Source: Branchiostoma floridae
Lineage: Eukaryota > Chordata > Leptocardii > Amphioxiformes > Branchiostomatidae
DNA: 64,000 nt
Assembly (NCBI RefSeq): GCF_000003815.2
Contig: NC_049989.1
Coordinates: 13,083,000-13,146,999, forward strand
Reading direction: 5' to 3'
Position 1 is the stretch's first letter. Every line of letters starts with the position of its first letter. The notes under the pieces are model-generated. The model did no database searches, was not told where the DNA came from, and worked only from the letters and a program-made list of their open reading frames with translations. Below are positions 1-11,842 of this stretch, piece by piece. The translations under genes and the position numbers were made by a program.

Positions 1-480
1 CCAGCTGCCGTTTAGTTCAGTCCACAGAGCGCATTTGAAATAGAATGTCATGGCCGATATGGTTTAAATAGAATTTTTCTAGTGCACCCTGATATATTTT
101 ACTGCGTCGAAGCCAGTCACCTTGTGGCCGGACACAGCAAGATACGATACAAAATGGAAAGCCCGATAAAAACGACTAAAATAAACGTAAAAAAAAAACA
201 AGTGACCGTAGGTAACAAACTTTGTGACGTAATCATGGTTTTTCAGTTGTGTTGTTTTCAGTGGTGTGTTACATTGTGTTTATTACTTATCAACAACCAT
301 ACTGTTACATTCCTCTGATAAACCAACAACCATTGGCCCGCGGCATCAAATGTTGCCGTAAATTTACCATATGTGATGGTTATCATACTCAAAGTAGAAA
401 AAAAATTGTCAGGAATACCAGAAACAGTTGGTTGGTTCACGGAGTCAGCTGTTGTCGTTACATCACACATAATGCGGAGC

Positions 481-521
481 TATGTCCAGTATCAGGGTGA
501 AGTGCACTAAGTTAGGGTGTA
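481..521 (+). repeat. Solo terminal inverted repeat end
   Basis: This 41-bp stretch begins TATGTCCAGTATCAGGGTG and nearly matches the outer ends of the two TGACGTCA-rich elements at 5417-7446 and 7454-9380. No matching inverted end or 78-bp array follows, so it looks like a relict end of the same transposon family. Confidence 0.8.
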
Positions 522-889
522 CTCTGGACGAGAATCACATAGTAGCTCATAACTGTATAGCAAATGGATTCAAATGCGCAATCCGTTCGACATACGAAAT
601 CCACAAAAACGATGTCAACCAGTAGTGATGGATTTATACTTATCGGGGTTAACGATGTCCTAGTTACGCATCACGATAACTGGAAGAACAGGATCTGCTA
701 GTTACGGCGAAGGGTGGAAGAAATAGACGTAACCTGCCAATTAAGAAAGGTCTGAGCAAATCCTGATTTAAGCTGACTCGGTAAGTAGGTCAGATACTAG
801 ATCATATTAGTCAAAAGATATGGTGATATTGTATCAAGAGAAAGTGGCATAATTGTATCTGGAATGATGTTTGTGTGGGCGTTTGAGTG

Positions 890-951
890 TATGAGTCTGT
901 GTGTGTTTGTATCTGTGCGTGTGTGTGTGTGTTTGTATCTGTGTGTGTGTG

Positions 952-990
<39 letters not shown>

Positions 991-1022
991 CTGTGTGTGT
1001 CTCTGTGTGTGTGTGTCTGTGT
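890..1022. repeat. (TG)n microsatellite
   Basis: Imperfect TG dinucleotide run with TATC and CTG interruptions. It explains the overlapping His/Thr-rich and Val/Cys-rich open frames on both strands. Confidence 0.9.
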
Positions 1023-1660
1023 TTTAGTAGACATAGCGTCCCTCGACGACCATTTCTGAACTACCGAGTCGGACATACAATGCTCCGAACTAGAAACCCG
1101 CTTGTTGGACATACCCTGAAGGCAAACAGACAACACATGAATTCTGTTCACAGCTTCTGTGACCAAAATACATTCAAACAAACTCTTTGTAGTTTTAGTT
1201 TTATATCACATCCTTACAAAATTTGCACTAAGAATTACTAGGGACTCCAATCTATTAACTTTGACCTGTACTTAGTTTGTCAGAGAGAATATACATACAA
1301 GGAAGGTCTTCGAATCCATTCATCGTTAGAATTTCAAGATAACTTTCGGTAACTAGCGATTATATCTCATAGCGTAAATTTGCTATCATTACGGCTTTTA
1401 GCAAATACAGTGCAAAGCTTTCGACCCGTCTTGCAACGCTATAACAAAACATCAGTAGTGATACATACAAATACAGCATCAATGATTATGATGTTGTATT
1501 ATTTACATGTACCTGTAAAGATTTGCAAATCATTTTTAATCTTCTTCACTCACTCGGCTTTTGCAAATAGGTACATGTTTTTAATGTTTCGAATTATCAT
1601 ATATGATAGCTGATTTACAGTCTATTTTACTACAGCGTTACACACAAGGAACTACTAAAG

Positions 1661-4600
1661 ATGAGCAGTGACACCGATAACAGAAAGGAGATGTCCAAAC
1701 ATCTGAGGAATGGAAACCCCGAGGACCAGGGCGTCAATTGGCGACTCTGGGCCAAGGTTAGACACCATGATATGCAAGGCTTATTTTATAAGCTAAAATT
1801 TTATCACGAATTGTTGCTACAAATTTCAACAATCTTAAAGCATGAAACAAATGTACTTAAGACTTAAGGTGTCATCTTTGACCTCACGTATAAGCAGGTT
1901 AAACGGTTCACAGGCTTACAAACACTTTCTCTATTCAAGACCTCGTGAACCGATTGATGAGTGAAATTTTTTGATTGGGCATTCTACTTCATGTAGGTAA
2001 CACTTTCGAAACTTGCGCCACACGGAATAATACAATCTTTTCCGACAGCGTTAAAATATGATTAAAGATCAAAGTTAATGCTTGCATGAAGAATTGAAGC
2101 GTTCCAATGTAACAATGTAAATAGCTTATTCAGGACTAGAAATGTTTGAGATATCTGGTATATAGATACATATGAGGTTTCAATGTTTAAAAAATTCTGG
2201 TATTGACATTTAGTTTGATTTTTTCCTCTGTAAAGTAACTACAGTGGGTGAAACGTTGTTCGCATTCATAACAATTGTTATGCCATATCTTTTTTATCAA
2301 ATATAATTGACTTTGATATCAACTAGACACCTTTGTTGTTAACTCTGTTTGATTCATTGATTCATTGAGATATTACGTGGAGTCCGTGATGAAACGATTT
2401 TAGCCAGTAACATCACATTGGTGATTTCATAGCTACGCCATATTTAATCATAACGATACCACCATTAGGATTCATGAGTTCATCCCTCTATTAATTTAAT
2501 GATAGTGCACCACGCCGTTAGAAATTATACTATATAAATTTTACTGCAAATTCTTGCCCGTGGGCTTTTTGCAGGTAACATGACAGATTCAAACAGTGTA
2601 AAAACAATGTCACAAGTGTCTACTAGATCCTGGGTTATTGGGTTCCACTCCTATTTTCGAAGACAGTGGAGGACGAAAGATTCCACCTTTTCAATTATGT
2701 CTGGGTTTTGTGATGTTAGAATGAGAATTGTTTTCTTTATGTCATTATAAAGAAGGTTGGAAACCCCCGCCCTACCCCCCCCCCCCCCCCCCTGGTCTGG
2801 GAATCCGCCAAAGCCCAGTTTGGAAAGGGTTAACAGTTCCCTTCACCAAGTTACAAGCCTCAACACTCATGGCAGCTCTCTCTCTGTGCTTCCTCAGAAC
2901 CTCTCAGGTGTAGCAGCCTGCCTGGCGAGCAGTTTCTTCAAAGGCCCAGTACCAGCAACATCGCGATACGTCATAGACCGAGGATACACACCATATCAGA
3001 TGCTTTTCTTGGATGACTTGCTGATTTTCCTTGTGGCACTGAGCATCACTGTGTACCAACGCATAGACATGCTGCCAAAAGGCTGGAGACATGGAGTCCA
3101 CTTGATTTTTCTCGGATGCGCACGGTTTACCAGTGTCATTTGCCTGTTCACGGCGTTCCAGTTTATTCCACCTGCGACCGCAGAAGCCGTGTGGAACGCC
3201 AGTATGCCGGTTTTTGTGGTGACCCTGTCCTGTATCTTCCTTCAACAGGTAAATAGTGAACTAATTCTTAACCTTTACATTTCGTGAACACTGCTAGTAA
3301 TAGTTTACCAGCCGACGTGTCAATAAACTGACAATTAGACGGGCGAAACTGACTGTTTCTGCTTCAAACTGACCGTTTCTGCTTTAAACCGACTCAGTTT
3401 CTGCTTCAAACTGACTGTTTCAAACCGACTCAGTTTCTGCTTCAAACCGACTCAGTAACTGCTTCAAACCGACTCAGTAACTGCTTCAAACTGACTGTTT
3501 CTGCTTCAAACTGACTGTTTCTGCTTCAAACCGACTCAGTTTCTGCCTCAAAGTGACTGTTTCAAACCGACTCAGTTTCTGCTTCAAAGTGACTGTTTCT
3601 GCTTCAAACCGACTCAGTATCTGCTTCAAACTGACTGTTTCTGCTTCGATCATATAGATGGCGTCCTCGAAGGAGCTTAAATCTCCGAAGGTGTCCGAAC
3701 AACATCTTACCAAAAATTTGCTTTCATTCTGAAATCTGAGCTAAAGCTTGGGGAAAGCTTTTACGAATGAAAACAGACATACATTTTGCCTGGTATTCTG
3801 TATAAGAGAGATTCCTCATTTTCCCCCCGCATCTTTGACTTCGGAATTCACTTAGACATGGTATAAAACTTATGGCCGTTTTCCAATTTATATTCGCAAT
3901 TTACGTCATATGCATGCTTTGTGCGATTTAGCATTTAATCGAATCCTTCTTGTCCGGAGAAGGAAAGAAAAAAATATGCGCGCGCTAATGTCATCCACAT
4001 ATTCGTATCAGCATGGCCTAATCTTACACTTATTTTTTCATGTCAGGGGACTAAAAGTTGAGTTAAAGCTCAACTCTTGCGACAACTACAAGGCGTTTTA
4101 CTGTTTTAAATTTTTTTACATTCCAGATTCCAACTCGTGTGACCATCCTCGGCAGCATGTGGTGCGTAGCAGGTGTTGTGCTTCTGGGCTACGGTAGCTT
4201 CGTCAACATGACGTCATCAGCGGATACCACTGACGTCACTCTTGGACAGATTCTAGCCGTAACAGGAGCGCTGATTCACTCCATGCTTGACGTTGGAGCC
4301 AAAAATATTTTAGAAACCACCCCGAGGGCAAAGGCTGTGATGTACACATACGCTTTAAGTACACTGTCTGCCGGGATAGGAGCGTTTGTTACCAGTTCCA
4401 CGTGGCAGCTTGAACCAGTGACTGCTACAGTCTTAGTGCTAAGCTGTTGTAGCCATGGTGTGGGTATGATGTTCTTCTATATTGGTCTCAAGTTAGTAGA
4501 GGTTAATGCAGTTACTGCACTGATTCAGCTCAGCGCGTTTCCGGCCTATGGTGTACAGTGGGCAATGTTAGGGTTCGCGCCGACAGTTTTGGATGGCGTG

Positions 4601-4735
4601 GGTCTATCATGTGTACTGATAGGGGCGTTTTCTATTGTGATCTGGGAGGCACTTGTTAGTTGGAAGGAGCAAAATCACTTGGCGTTTATTGGGCAACTTG
4701 ATTTTAATGTCACGAAACCAAATGGTAAACCTTAA
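1661..4735 (+). CDS. EamA/SLC35G-like multipass membrane transporter
   Basis: Three exons, 1661-1756, 2898-3248 and 4127-4735, join in phase 0 at both junctions and give 351 aa. Donors are AAG|GTTAGA and CAG|GTAAAT; acceptors are CCTCAG and TTCCAG. The start ATG lies in an exon preceded by a TTTACTACAG acceptor, so there may be an upstream non-coding exon. The N-terminal 32 aa are hydrophilic and probably cytosolic. The remainder is nearly all hydrophobic segments in the drug/metabolite-transporter pattern. The stretch IPPATAEAVWNASMPVF matches the conserved region ending the first EamA half. GSMWCVAGVVLLGYG begins the next helix, and the second half carries the NAVTALIQLSAFPAYGVQW region. 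By family, such proteins are integral membrane carriers of the SLC35G type; the substrate cannot be read from sequence. Length fits the family (about 330-400 aa). Confidence is high for EamA and moderate for the SLC35G subgroup. Confidence 0.82.
2775..2792. repeat. Poly-C tract
   Basis: Homopolymeric C run in the first intron of the transporter gene. It is prone to assembly length error. Confidence 0.8.
3340..3655. repeat. Intronic minisatellite, GCTTCAAACYGACT units
   Basis: About 20 imperfect units of roughly 14-22 bp alternate CTGCTTCAAACTGACTGTTT and CTGCTTCAAACCGACTCAGT. The array lies in the second intron of the EamA transporter. The minus-strand open frame across it is a repetitive Glu/Ala/Lys shadow, not a gene. 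Confidence 0.9.
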
Positions 4736-5049
4736 GTTACATGTAATATATGTGAAAGATGTGGTGCAGAGGGAGAGAGGAATTTAAAACAAAAACGAAA
4801 AAAATGTTGTATTTACTTTTTATAGTACAATGCTAACCTTATGTTATTTTTATTCAAATTCCTTCGAAATCTTTTATTTTCTTACGGAGTTTGAGTACAA
4901 CGTCATTTGAATCTTTTTAGTCCACTTCCATTGGGTTTTGGGGTTATATGTGGAAAAAATCGTATTTTTGAAAATTCAAGCTTGTCGATCGGCGGACAAA
5001 TGACGTCATTTTCTGACGTCATATTGACGTCAGTATCGTGGTCATTGGC

Positions 5050-5055
5050 AATAAA
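5050..5055 (+). terminator. Polyadenylation signal AATAAA, transporter gene
   Basis: The first canonical AATAAA downstream of the stop at 4735, about 315 bp into the presumed 3' UTR. The surrounding 4990-5210 is rich in TGACGTCA-type motifs and may already belong to repeat DNA. Confidence 0.5.
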
Positions 5056-5416
5056 AGACTTGGCAGACTAAGACACCAATACGATAGCCTTCATAGTCAT
5101 CGTTTTCTTTGATACCTTTAAGTATAGCTGAAATTTCATATGTAGACGATTTTAGCCTAAAATATGACATTATGATGTCATAATTACGTCATATTATGTC
5201 ATAACGATACCAAACTTACAGAAAATATAGAACTTTACTACTACATCATCCCCTGTAAATTTGATGATCGAAAATCAAGCCGTTTTGAAATTACGAGGGG
5301 GGGGGGGCAAAAGAGCCCCAGGCAATTTATGGCAAGTTTATGGCAAACAATGCCTACACTTTTTCAAAAACTGTTTTACAGCGTAATGAAGCATAATCCG
5401 GACAAAATTTTGAGCT

Positions 5417-7446
5417 ATGTCCAGTATCAGGGTGAAGTGAACGAAGTTAGGGTGTGCGAAGTTGTACGAAGTTACAACCGTTTCCTACTGGCTTTGAGGC
5501 TATATCGGGAGTCACAGATGACGTTAAAACATTTATTGGATGACGTAATCTGCAATGTGCAAAGTTACGTGACGTCATCTAACTTCGTACAGTAGGCAGA
5601 GTAGGGCGGCATGTGTACGAAGTTGTCCGTAGTTGTGCAAAGTTACGTGACGTCATCTAACTTCAGACAGTGGGCAGGGTAGGTCAACAAGTGTGCGAAG
5701 TTGTCCTAAGTTGTGCAAAGTTACGTGACGTCATCTAACTTCGGACAGTGAGCAGGGTAGGTCAACAAGTGTGCGAAGTTGTCCTAAGTTGTGCAAAGTT
5801 ACGTGACGTCATCTAACTTCGGACAGTGGGCAGGGTGGGTCAACAAGTGTGCAAAGTTGTCCTAAGTTGTGCAAAGTTACGTGACGTCATCTAACTTCGG
5901 ACAGTGGGCAGGGTAGGTCAACAAGTGTGCGAAGTTGTCCTAAGTTGTGCAAAGTTACGTGACGTCATCTAACTTCGGACAGTGGGCAGGGTAGGTCAAC
6001 AAGTGTGCGAAGTTGTCCTAAGTTGTGCAAAGTTACGTGACGTCATCTAACTTCGGACAGTGGGCAGGGTAGGTCAACAAGTGTGCGAAGTTGTCCTAAG
6101 TTGTGCAAAGTTACGTGACGTCATCTAACTTCGGACAGTGAGCAGGGTAGGTCAACATGTGTGCGAAGTTGTCCTAAGTTGTGCAAAGTTACGTGACGTC
6201 ATCTAACTTCGGACAGTGGGCAGGGTGGGTCAACAAGTGTGCAAAGTTGTCCTAAGTTGTGCAAAGTTACGTGACGTCATCTAACTTCGGACAGTGGGCA
6301 GGGTAGGTCAACAAGTGTGCGAAGTTGTCCTAAGTTGTGCAAAGTTACGTGACGTCATCTAACTTCGGACAGTGGGCAGGGTAGGTCAACAAGTGTGCGA
6401 ACTTGTCCTAAGTTGTGCAAAGTTACGTGACGTCATCTAACTTCGGACAGTGGGCAGGGTAGGTCAACAAGTGTGCAAAGTTGTCCTAAGTTGTGCAAAG
6501 TTACGTGACGTCATCTTACTTCGGACAGTGGGCAGGGTAGTTCAATAAGTGTGCGAAGTTGTCCTAAGTTGTGCAAAGTTAAGTGACGTCATCTAACTTC
6601 GTACAGTAGGCAGGGTAGGGCGGCATGTGTACGAACTTGTCCAAAGTTAATTAATACATAGTAAAAACTTATATATGTGTAAATAAGATACACACCACTC
6701 ACGCATATAAACAAATAAAATATAGATGCACATTAATCAGCACAAAATCAATGTTCATGCATTGTAAAAAAATTAATTCATTTCAAGTCTTTTTGTCTTT
6801 TATTTCTCCTCTTAACGTTCGTTTTAACAATGCACACAAAATAATTTAAGTTCACTCTTAATATTATATTTCCTTTTTTTTACGTCACTTCTAAAGACAA
6901 GTACCTGAAAACATCTCCCCTATCTATTTATAAACTACATGTATTGCAGTCACCTTTCACTACTTTGTATCATAAGAAGTAGTAGTTGTGATTTTATTCC
7001 TTGTAATTTAACAATTAATTGAAGTACTTCCACCATTTAGTACAGAAGTATGCCATTTTCTGCCTGCACGGTCACACCCCTTTTACATAGAAAGACTGTT
7101 TAAATTGATCTCCTTTTTACGTATCAACTTCCGACAACTTCGGTAACCTCCCGTCTTCTTATACAAAGTTTGACGATGACGTCATAACTTCGGACAACTT
7201 CGGACAACTCTGTACACCCCCCGGCTGACTGTCCAAAGTTAAGATGACGTCATGGTTAGGGTGACGTCATAACTTCGGACAACTTCGGACAACTTCGTAC
7301 ACCCCCCGGCTGACTGTCCAAAGTTAGGATGACGTCATGGTTAGCGTGACGTCATAACTTCGGACAACTTCGGACAACTTTGGACAACTTCTGACATCTA
7401 ACTTAACTTAGGACAACTTCGTGCATTTCACCCTGATACTGGACAT
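5417..7446. mobile_element. TIR element with 78-bp TGACGTCA arrays, copy 1
   Basis: The left end (ATGTCCAGTATCAGGGTGAA) recurs in inverted orientation at 7424-7446. The left part holds a tandem 78-bp array (14 phased TGACGTCA palindromes from 5569 to 6583). A non-repetitive AT-rich core spans about 6650-7120. The right part (7160-7400) holds a shorter array in opposite orientation. There is no transposase-like frame, so this is a non-autonomous DNA transposon of unassigned superfamily. Target-site duplication could not be fixed, because copy 2 starts only 7 bp away. Confidence 0.8.
5569..6650 (+). repeat. 78-bp tandem array, 14 units
   Basis: GTGACGTCAT starts at 5569, 5647, 5725, 5803 and so on to 6583, with an exact 78-bp period. 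Each unit is built from GAAGTTGT/CAAAGTTA words around one TGACGTCA palindrome and a GGGCAGGGTAGG motif. Units are highly similar, which indicates recent amplification or homogenisation. Confidence 0.92.
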
Positions 7447-7587
7447 GTGTGCTATGTCCAGTATCAGGGTGAAGTGCACTAAGTTAGGGTGTACGAAGTT
7501 GTACGAAGTTGTACGAAGTTACAACCGTTTCCTACTGGCTTTGAGGCTATATCAGGAGTCACAGATGACGTCAAATCATTTATTGGA

Positions 7588-8330
7588 TGACGTCATCTAA
7601 CTTCGTACAATAGGCAGGGTAGGGTGGCAAGTGTACGAACTTGTCCGAAGTTGTGCAAAGTTACGTGACGTCATCTAACTTCGTACAGTAGGCAGGGTAG
7701 GGTGACATGTGTACGAAGTTGTCCGAAGTTGTGCAAAGTTACGTGACGTCATCTAACTTCGTACAGTAGGCACTGTAGGGTGGCAAGTGTACGAAGTCGT
7801 CCGAAGTTGTGCAAAGTTACGTGACGCCATCTAACTTCGTACAATAGGCAGGGTAGGGTGACATGTGTACGAAGTTGTCCGAAGTTGTGCAAAGTTACGT
7901 GGCGTCATCTAACTTCGTACAGTAGGCAGGGTAGGGTGACATGTGTACGAAGTTGTCCGAAGTTGTGCAAAGTTACGTGACGTCATCTAACTTCGTACAG
8001 TAGGCAGGGTAGGATGGCAAGTGTACGAAGTTGTCCGAAGTTGTGCAAAGTTACGTGACGTCATCTAACTTCGTACAGTAGGCAGGGTAGGGTGGCATGT
8101 GTACGAAGTTGTCCGAAGTTGTGCAAAGTTACGTGACGTCATCTAACTTCGTACAGTAGGCAGGGTAGGGTGGCATGTGTACGAAGTCGTCCGAAGTTGT
8201 GCAAAGTTACGTGACGCCATCTAACTTCGTACAATAGGCAGGGTAGGGTGGCATGTGTACGAAGTTGTCCGAAGTTGTGCAAAGTTACGTGACGTCATCT
8301 AACTTCGTACAGAAGGCAGGGTAGGGCGGG
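7588..8330 (+). repeat. 78-bp tandem array, second element
   Basis: About nine units in phase, each with GTGCAAAGTTACGTGACGTC followed by TAACTTCGTACAGTAGGCAG. It differs from the first array by GTACAGTAGG in place of GGACAGTGGG, so each element homogenised its own unit type. Confidence 0.9.
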
Positions 8331-8869
8331 TAGAATCTGTAATGGCCAAGCGTAGCGCCTCACCGGGGATCATTTCTCTATCCTTCTAGTCTTCTCAACA
8401 AAACTCATCCTCCTCTCAGGATATTTATATTGGATGGCCGGTGGTATAAGAATACCTCTTGTAACGTGAGAAGCATTATGTTGCTTGTTGCTATGAGCAA
8501 GCGTACTTCCTTATAAATAAAAAGAACGTGACAGTTTGGTTCGAGAACCATTTTTTTCGAATTCGAATTCAAGTTCGAACAGTCAAAGGGAAATAGACAT
8601 GTAAAGCCTAATAGCCTAATATGATTTGACTGTCCCAGTTTTTGCACATTACATAGAGTTTTTAGAAGTTGCATTAATATAGCAACTTAACTAAGTAGGT
8701 ATTCTTCATATTCATTGGTTATGATAGACATCAACCTCAAAGTTGATGCGCTTCTTGCAACAGAACTCTATTAACGTTATAAAGTTTATTAGGAGAACTC
8801 TGTATCAAATAAATTTGAACGTTAACCACCATCCCGAGTAAATTGTACAACTTGTAATGTTTGTAAAAA

Positions 8870-9350
8870 GTTTGGAGACGTCATGGTTACGATGACGTCA
8901 TAAATTTGTACAACTTCGGACAACTTCGTACACCACCCGGCTGACTGTCCAAAGTTAGGATGACGTAGTGGTTATGATGACGTCATAACTTCGGACAACT
9001 TCGGACAACTTCGTACACCACCCGGCTGACTGTCCAAAAGTTAGGATGACGTAATGGTTAGGATGACGTCATAACTTCGGACAACTTTGGACAACTTCGG
9101 ACAACTTCGTACACCACCCGGCTGACTGTCCAAAAGTTAGGATGACGTAGTGGTTAGGATGACGTCATAACTTCGGACAACTTCGGACAACTTCGTACAC
9201 CACCCGGCTGACTGTCTAAGGTTAGGATGACGTAATGGTTAGGATGACGTCATAACTTCGGACAACTTTGGACAACTTCGTACACCACCCGGCTGACTGT
9301 CCAAAGTGAGGATGACGTAATGGTTAGGATGACGTTATTACTTCGGACAA
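8870..9350 (-). repeat. Inverted-orientation array, second element
   Basis: About six units containing ACCACCCGGCTGACTGTCCA followed by GATGACGTCATAACTTCGG. The equivalent shorter array of the first element is at 7160-7400. Units carry two TGACGT-type sites, one intact (GATGACGTCAT) and one decayed (GATGACGTAATGG). Confidence 0.85.
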
Positions 9351-9380
9351 CTTCGTGCACTTCACCCTGATACTGGACAT

Positions 9381-9617
9381 GGGTGATAATGCGATGAACA
9401 GCTGTTCACATAACTCATCGTATCTGCTTGGAGATAATCTTGTTACCAAACGCCGAAACAACATTGCCTGTTTCACAATGCGGAAGATCAAGGAGCTTTT
9501 ATCAGTGATAAAGCTCCTTGGGAAGATATAGCGGGGATTTCTGAAATTACAAATGTATTACATCAATTATAACAACAGCTAACGTTACGGCCAAAAGAAA
9601 GGTACGTGCATCATTTC
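9381..9617. other. Spacer with a short perfect hairpin
   Basis: This gap between two elements has no gene. It holds a compact inverted repeat at 9489-9520 (AAGGAGCTTTTATCA paired with TGATAAAGCTCCTT, almost no loop). Confidence 0.6.
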
Positions 9618-10765
9618 ACACAGGTGTGACAGCGTTCTCGCCCCCCCGTGATCTCGGCCCCCCGGGGGCGAAATCACTAGCGATCTCGCCCCCCCGGGGC
9701 GAAATCACTAGCGATCTCGCCCTCCCCGGCTAGTGATCTCGCCCCCCTACCTCGCCCCCCTTTAGCGATTTCGCCCCCCCCCCAAAAAAAACGGGTTTAC
9801 ATGGCATTTTAGAAGTTGATTGGTATAAATCACAAAATGTAGTTTCAGAATGATATAAGTACACGAGTTTGATACATTACTCCATTCATAGTATCAATAT
9901 TAACGTAATTACATGGTAATAAGATAGTTCAACCTGTTTCAGACAAGGAGGGTTTGGTCCCTTGTATTCCCATTATTGCATGTACCTGAGTCTCGACATG
10001 AGATATATTTCATTGTATTCACCTGTCCTCAAGCAACCTATATATCTCCCATATGAAGTCTCTACAATGAAGTGACCACAAAAGAACTATGTAATGTCTT
10101 TATTAATTATGCAAATATTAGGTATTAATTAGAATAACGCACATTTTGGTATATGCACCTGGCCAAGGGATATCTTCACCTCCAACATGACTGTCTTTTC
10201 TAGTATTTAGGAACTGATGCAGTTACCCGTGTTTCTAAGACTGGTACTTTACCAGTGTTTGTGTAGCATTTAGCAACAGCTATATCAACTTGCGCGTAGA
10301 TAGTGTTTATAATGAGAAACTATTATTCACGTGTGTTTTTGTTAGTGCTTTGGAAATGTTTCCAGCACAAGAAAGAAAACACTGTGACAAATTGAAAACA
10401 TATAGCTGACGTATTCCGTACCATAGACGGTGTTGATTTATACGTTCGCAGTAGCACTGTCTTATGCCACCTCAGCTGCAAAAATTGTCTTTTTTCATTT
10501 CAATGTCATGTTTGCACCGAACAATATAATATCGACTTTCGAGGTATGACATCTTACGGTACGGTAATAAGGTGCCATATAGGTACCAGGTAACACACCA
10601 TATACGTTACTCCCCAGGTGCAGTATAGTACCAGGTAGCGCACCTGTAATATGTAGTAGCCAGCTGCTCTGGGTGGGGGGGGGGGCGAAAACGCTAAAGG
10701 GGGGCGAAAACGCTAGTGATCTCGCCGAGATCGCCGGGGGGGCGAGATCGCTGTCACACCTGTGT
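9618..10765. mobile_element. TIR element with GATCTCGCCCCCC repeats
   Basis: The left end ACACAGGTGTGACAGCG at 9618 is matched exactly in inverted orientation at 10749-10765. Inside both ends lie C/G-tract repeats: GATCTCGCCCCCC and GATTTCGCCCCCC at 9640-9785, and GGGGGGCGAAAACGCT at 10675-10750. The 900-bp AT-rich core has no supported coding sequence. It is interpreted as a non-autonomous DNA transposon whose subterminal repeats are C-tract words. Confidence 0.8.
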
Positions 10766-11125
10766 ACAGGCGACGTGACAAACCACATTTTTTTGCGAAT
10801 GCGGGAAACGGAACATTGAGATATAGGTGCAAACGCTCACCGAAAAAACAATTCACAACTTTATCGACGGAGGTTACCCTCCAGTCACAAAGTTAAAAAA
10901 AAAACCAACAAAAAACAGCCGGAGCCTAACCTCTGCTTGGAGAGTACATGTATTACATTGTTGTATCCCCATACAATGATGTGGGATGATTTATGATTAT
11001 TCATTGTACCGTAGTCTGCCGTTCTCGGCTCGTTCCCGGCACATCATTCATGAAGCGTACTTGTTCGCTTGATTCTACCAAGCATGCTATTTATTGGCAA
11101 CTCTTCGCGATGTAGAAACATCTCG

Positions 11126-11225
11126 NNNNNNNNNNNNNNNNNNNNNNNNNNNNNNNNNNNNNNNNNNNNNNNNNNNNNNNNNNNNNNNNNNNNNNNNNNN
11201 NNNNNNNNNNNNNNNNNNNNNNNNN
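11126..11225. other. Assembly gap (100 N)
   Basis: Run of exactly 100 N, a size usually used for gaps of unknown length. Confidence 0.99.
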
Positions 11226-11599
11226 CACGAGCATGCACGTTCGATTTTCAACGTTGGCTATGTTCTCTTGTGCCGAGGAAGGAAGTTTGCCGTGATAGCG
11301 AGTTTTCCCCGTTCCGAAGACAGCAACGGAGTCTAAAGCCAGATACTCTTATGTTGAACGGGGTTGTGTAACCAAGTAGGCGCTCGCAAACAACGACTCC
11401 CCATGAATACAATGGAACAATCCAATGATCTCGTTCCCAAAAGCCCTCCGCAGAAACAAGTCAATACAACACAAGAATTCTTGCCGACCATCATGAATTA
11501 CCGATAATCATTGTTTAGATTTTCTTATGCAGATTTTCTACCGTGTTTTCTTAAAGAGAAGTTCCTACTCTACGTACGACCGTGGAAACTTGAGTACGA

Positions 11600-11842
11600 G
11601 AGTGACCCCTGACCTTTAGCGTTTTCGAGCCCGCGAGGTGTGAATGGTCCGGTGTGAGTCAACCGTACCTCTCACGGGCCGCCTCTCACGGACCAGGCCA
11701 GGCCACACGCACAGAACTAGGCGCACAGTCTCAGCACATCGGGGCATGCATGTCTGAACGCGACGCACACAAGGACCGAAAACAACAAAAAATCTACACA
11801 GACCTTCACTCAAGCTCTGTGGCGGCACAGTTACTACTCGGA
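11600..11842 (+). ncRNA. Candidate non-coding first exon
   Basis: This GC-richer stretch ends in a strong donor (CTCGGAG|GTAAGTG at 11843). A second exon-like block at 13617-13744 has a CTCTCTTGCGCAG acceptor and an ACTG|GTATGT donor. A TTCTTGTTTTCAG acceptor at 20453 could begin a terminal exon. None has a convincing reading frame. Together they may represent a long non-coding or 5' UTR transcript, but only the splice-site look supports it. Confidence 0.25.

Larger units (their letters stand above)
1..1636. other. 5' flank, no gene seen
   Basis: I see no protein-coding exon in this stretch. It contains an isolated transposon end at 481-521 and a TG-rich microsatellite near 890-1022. The short open frames across the microsatellite are low-complexity Val/Cys or His/Thr runs produced by the repeat. 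The last bases before 1637 (a pyrimidine tract ending in CAG at 1636) look like a splice acceptor, so the promoter and a non-coding first exon of the downstream transporter may lie here, but I could not place them. Confidence 0.5.
7454..9380. mobile_element. TIR element with 78-bp TGACGTCA arrays, copy 2
   Basis: Same architecture as the preceding element. The left TIR is at 7454, followed by a 78-bp direct array (phased sites at 7665, 7743, 7821 and on to 8289). A unique core runs from about 8335 to 8860. About six inverted units occupy 8870-9350, and the right TIR ends at 9380. Some units carry GACGCCAT or GGCGTCAT point variants of the palindrome. The core has a minus-strand open frame (8405-8674) that resembles no known transposase. 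Confidence 0.8.

Noticed and set aside
834-1241. His/Thr-rich and Val/Cys-rich open frames
   Set aside because: Explained by the TG microsatellite.
1300-1330. Possible tRNA T-loop (TTCGAATCC)
   Set aside because: No acceptor stem, anticodon arm or D-loop could be drawn around it.
5569-8330. CRISPR-like evenly spaced repeats
   Set aside because: The whole 78-bp unit is repeated with no unique spacers, in a eukaryotic context, inside TIR-bounded elements.
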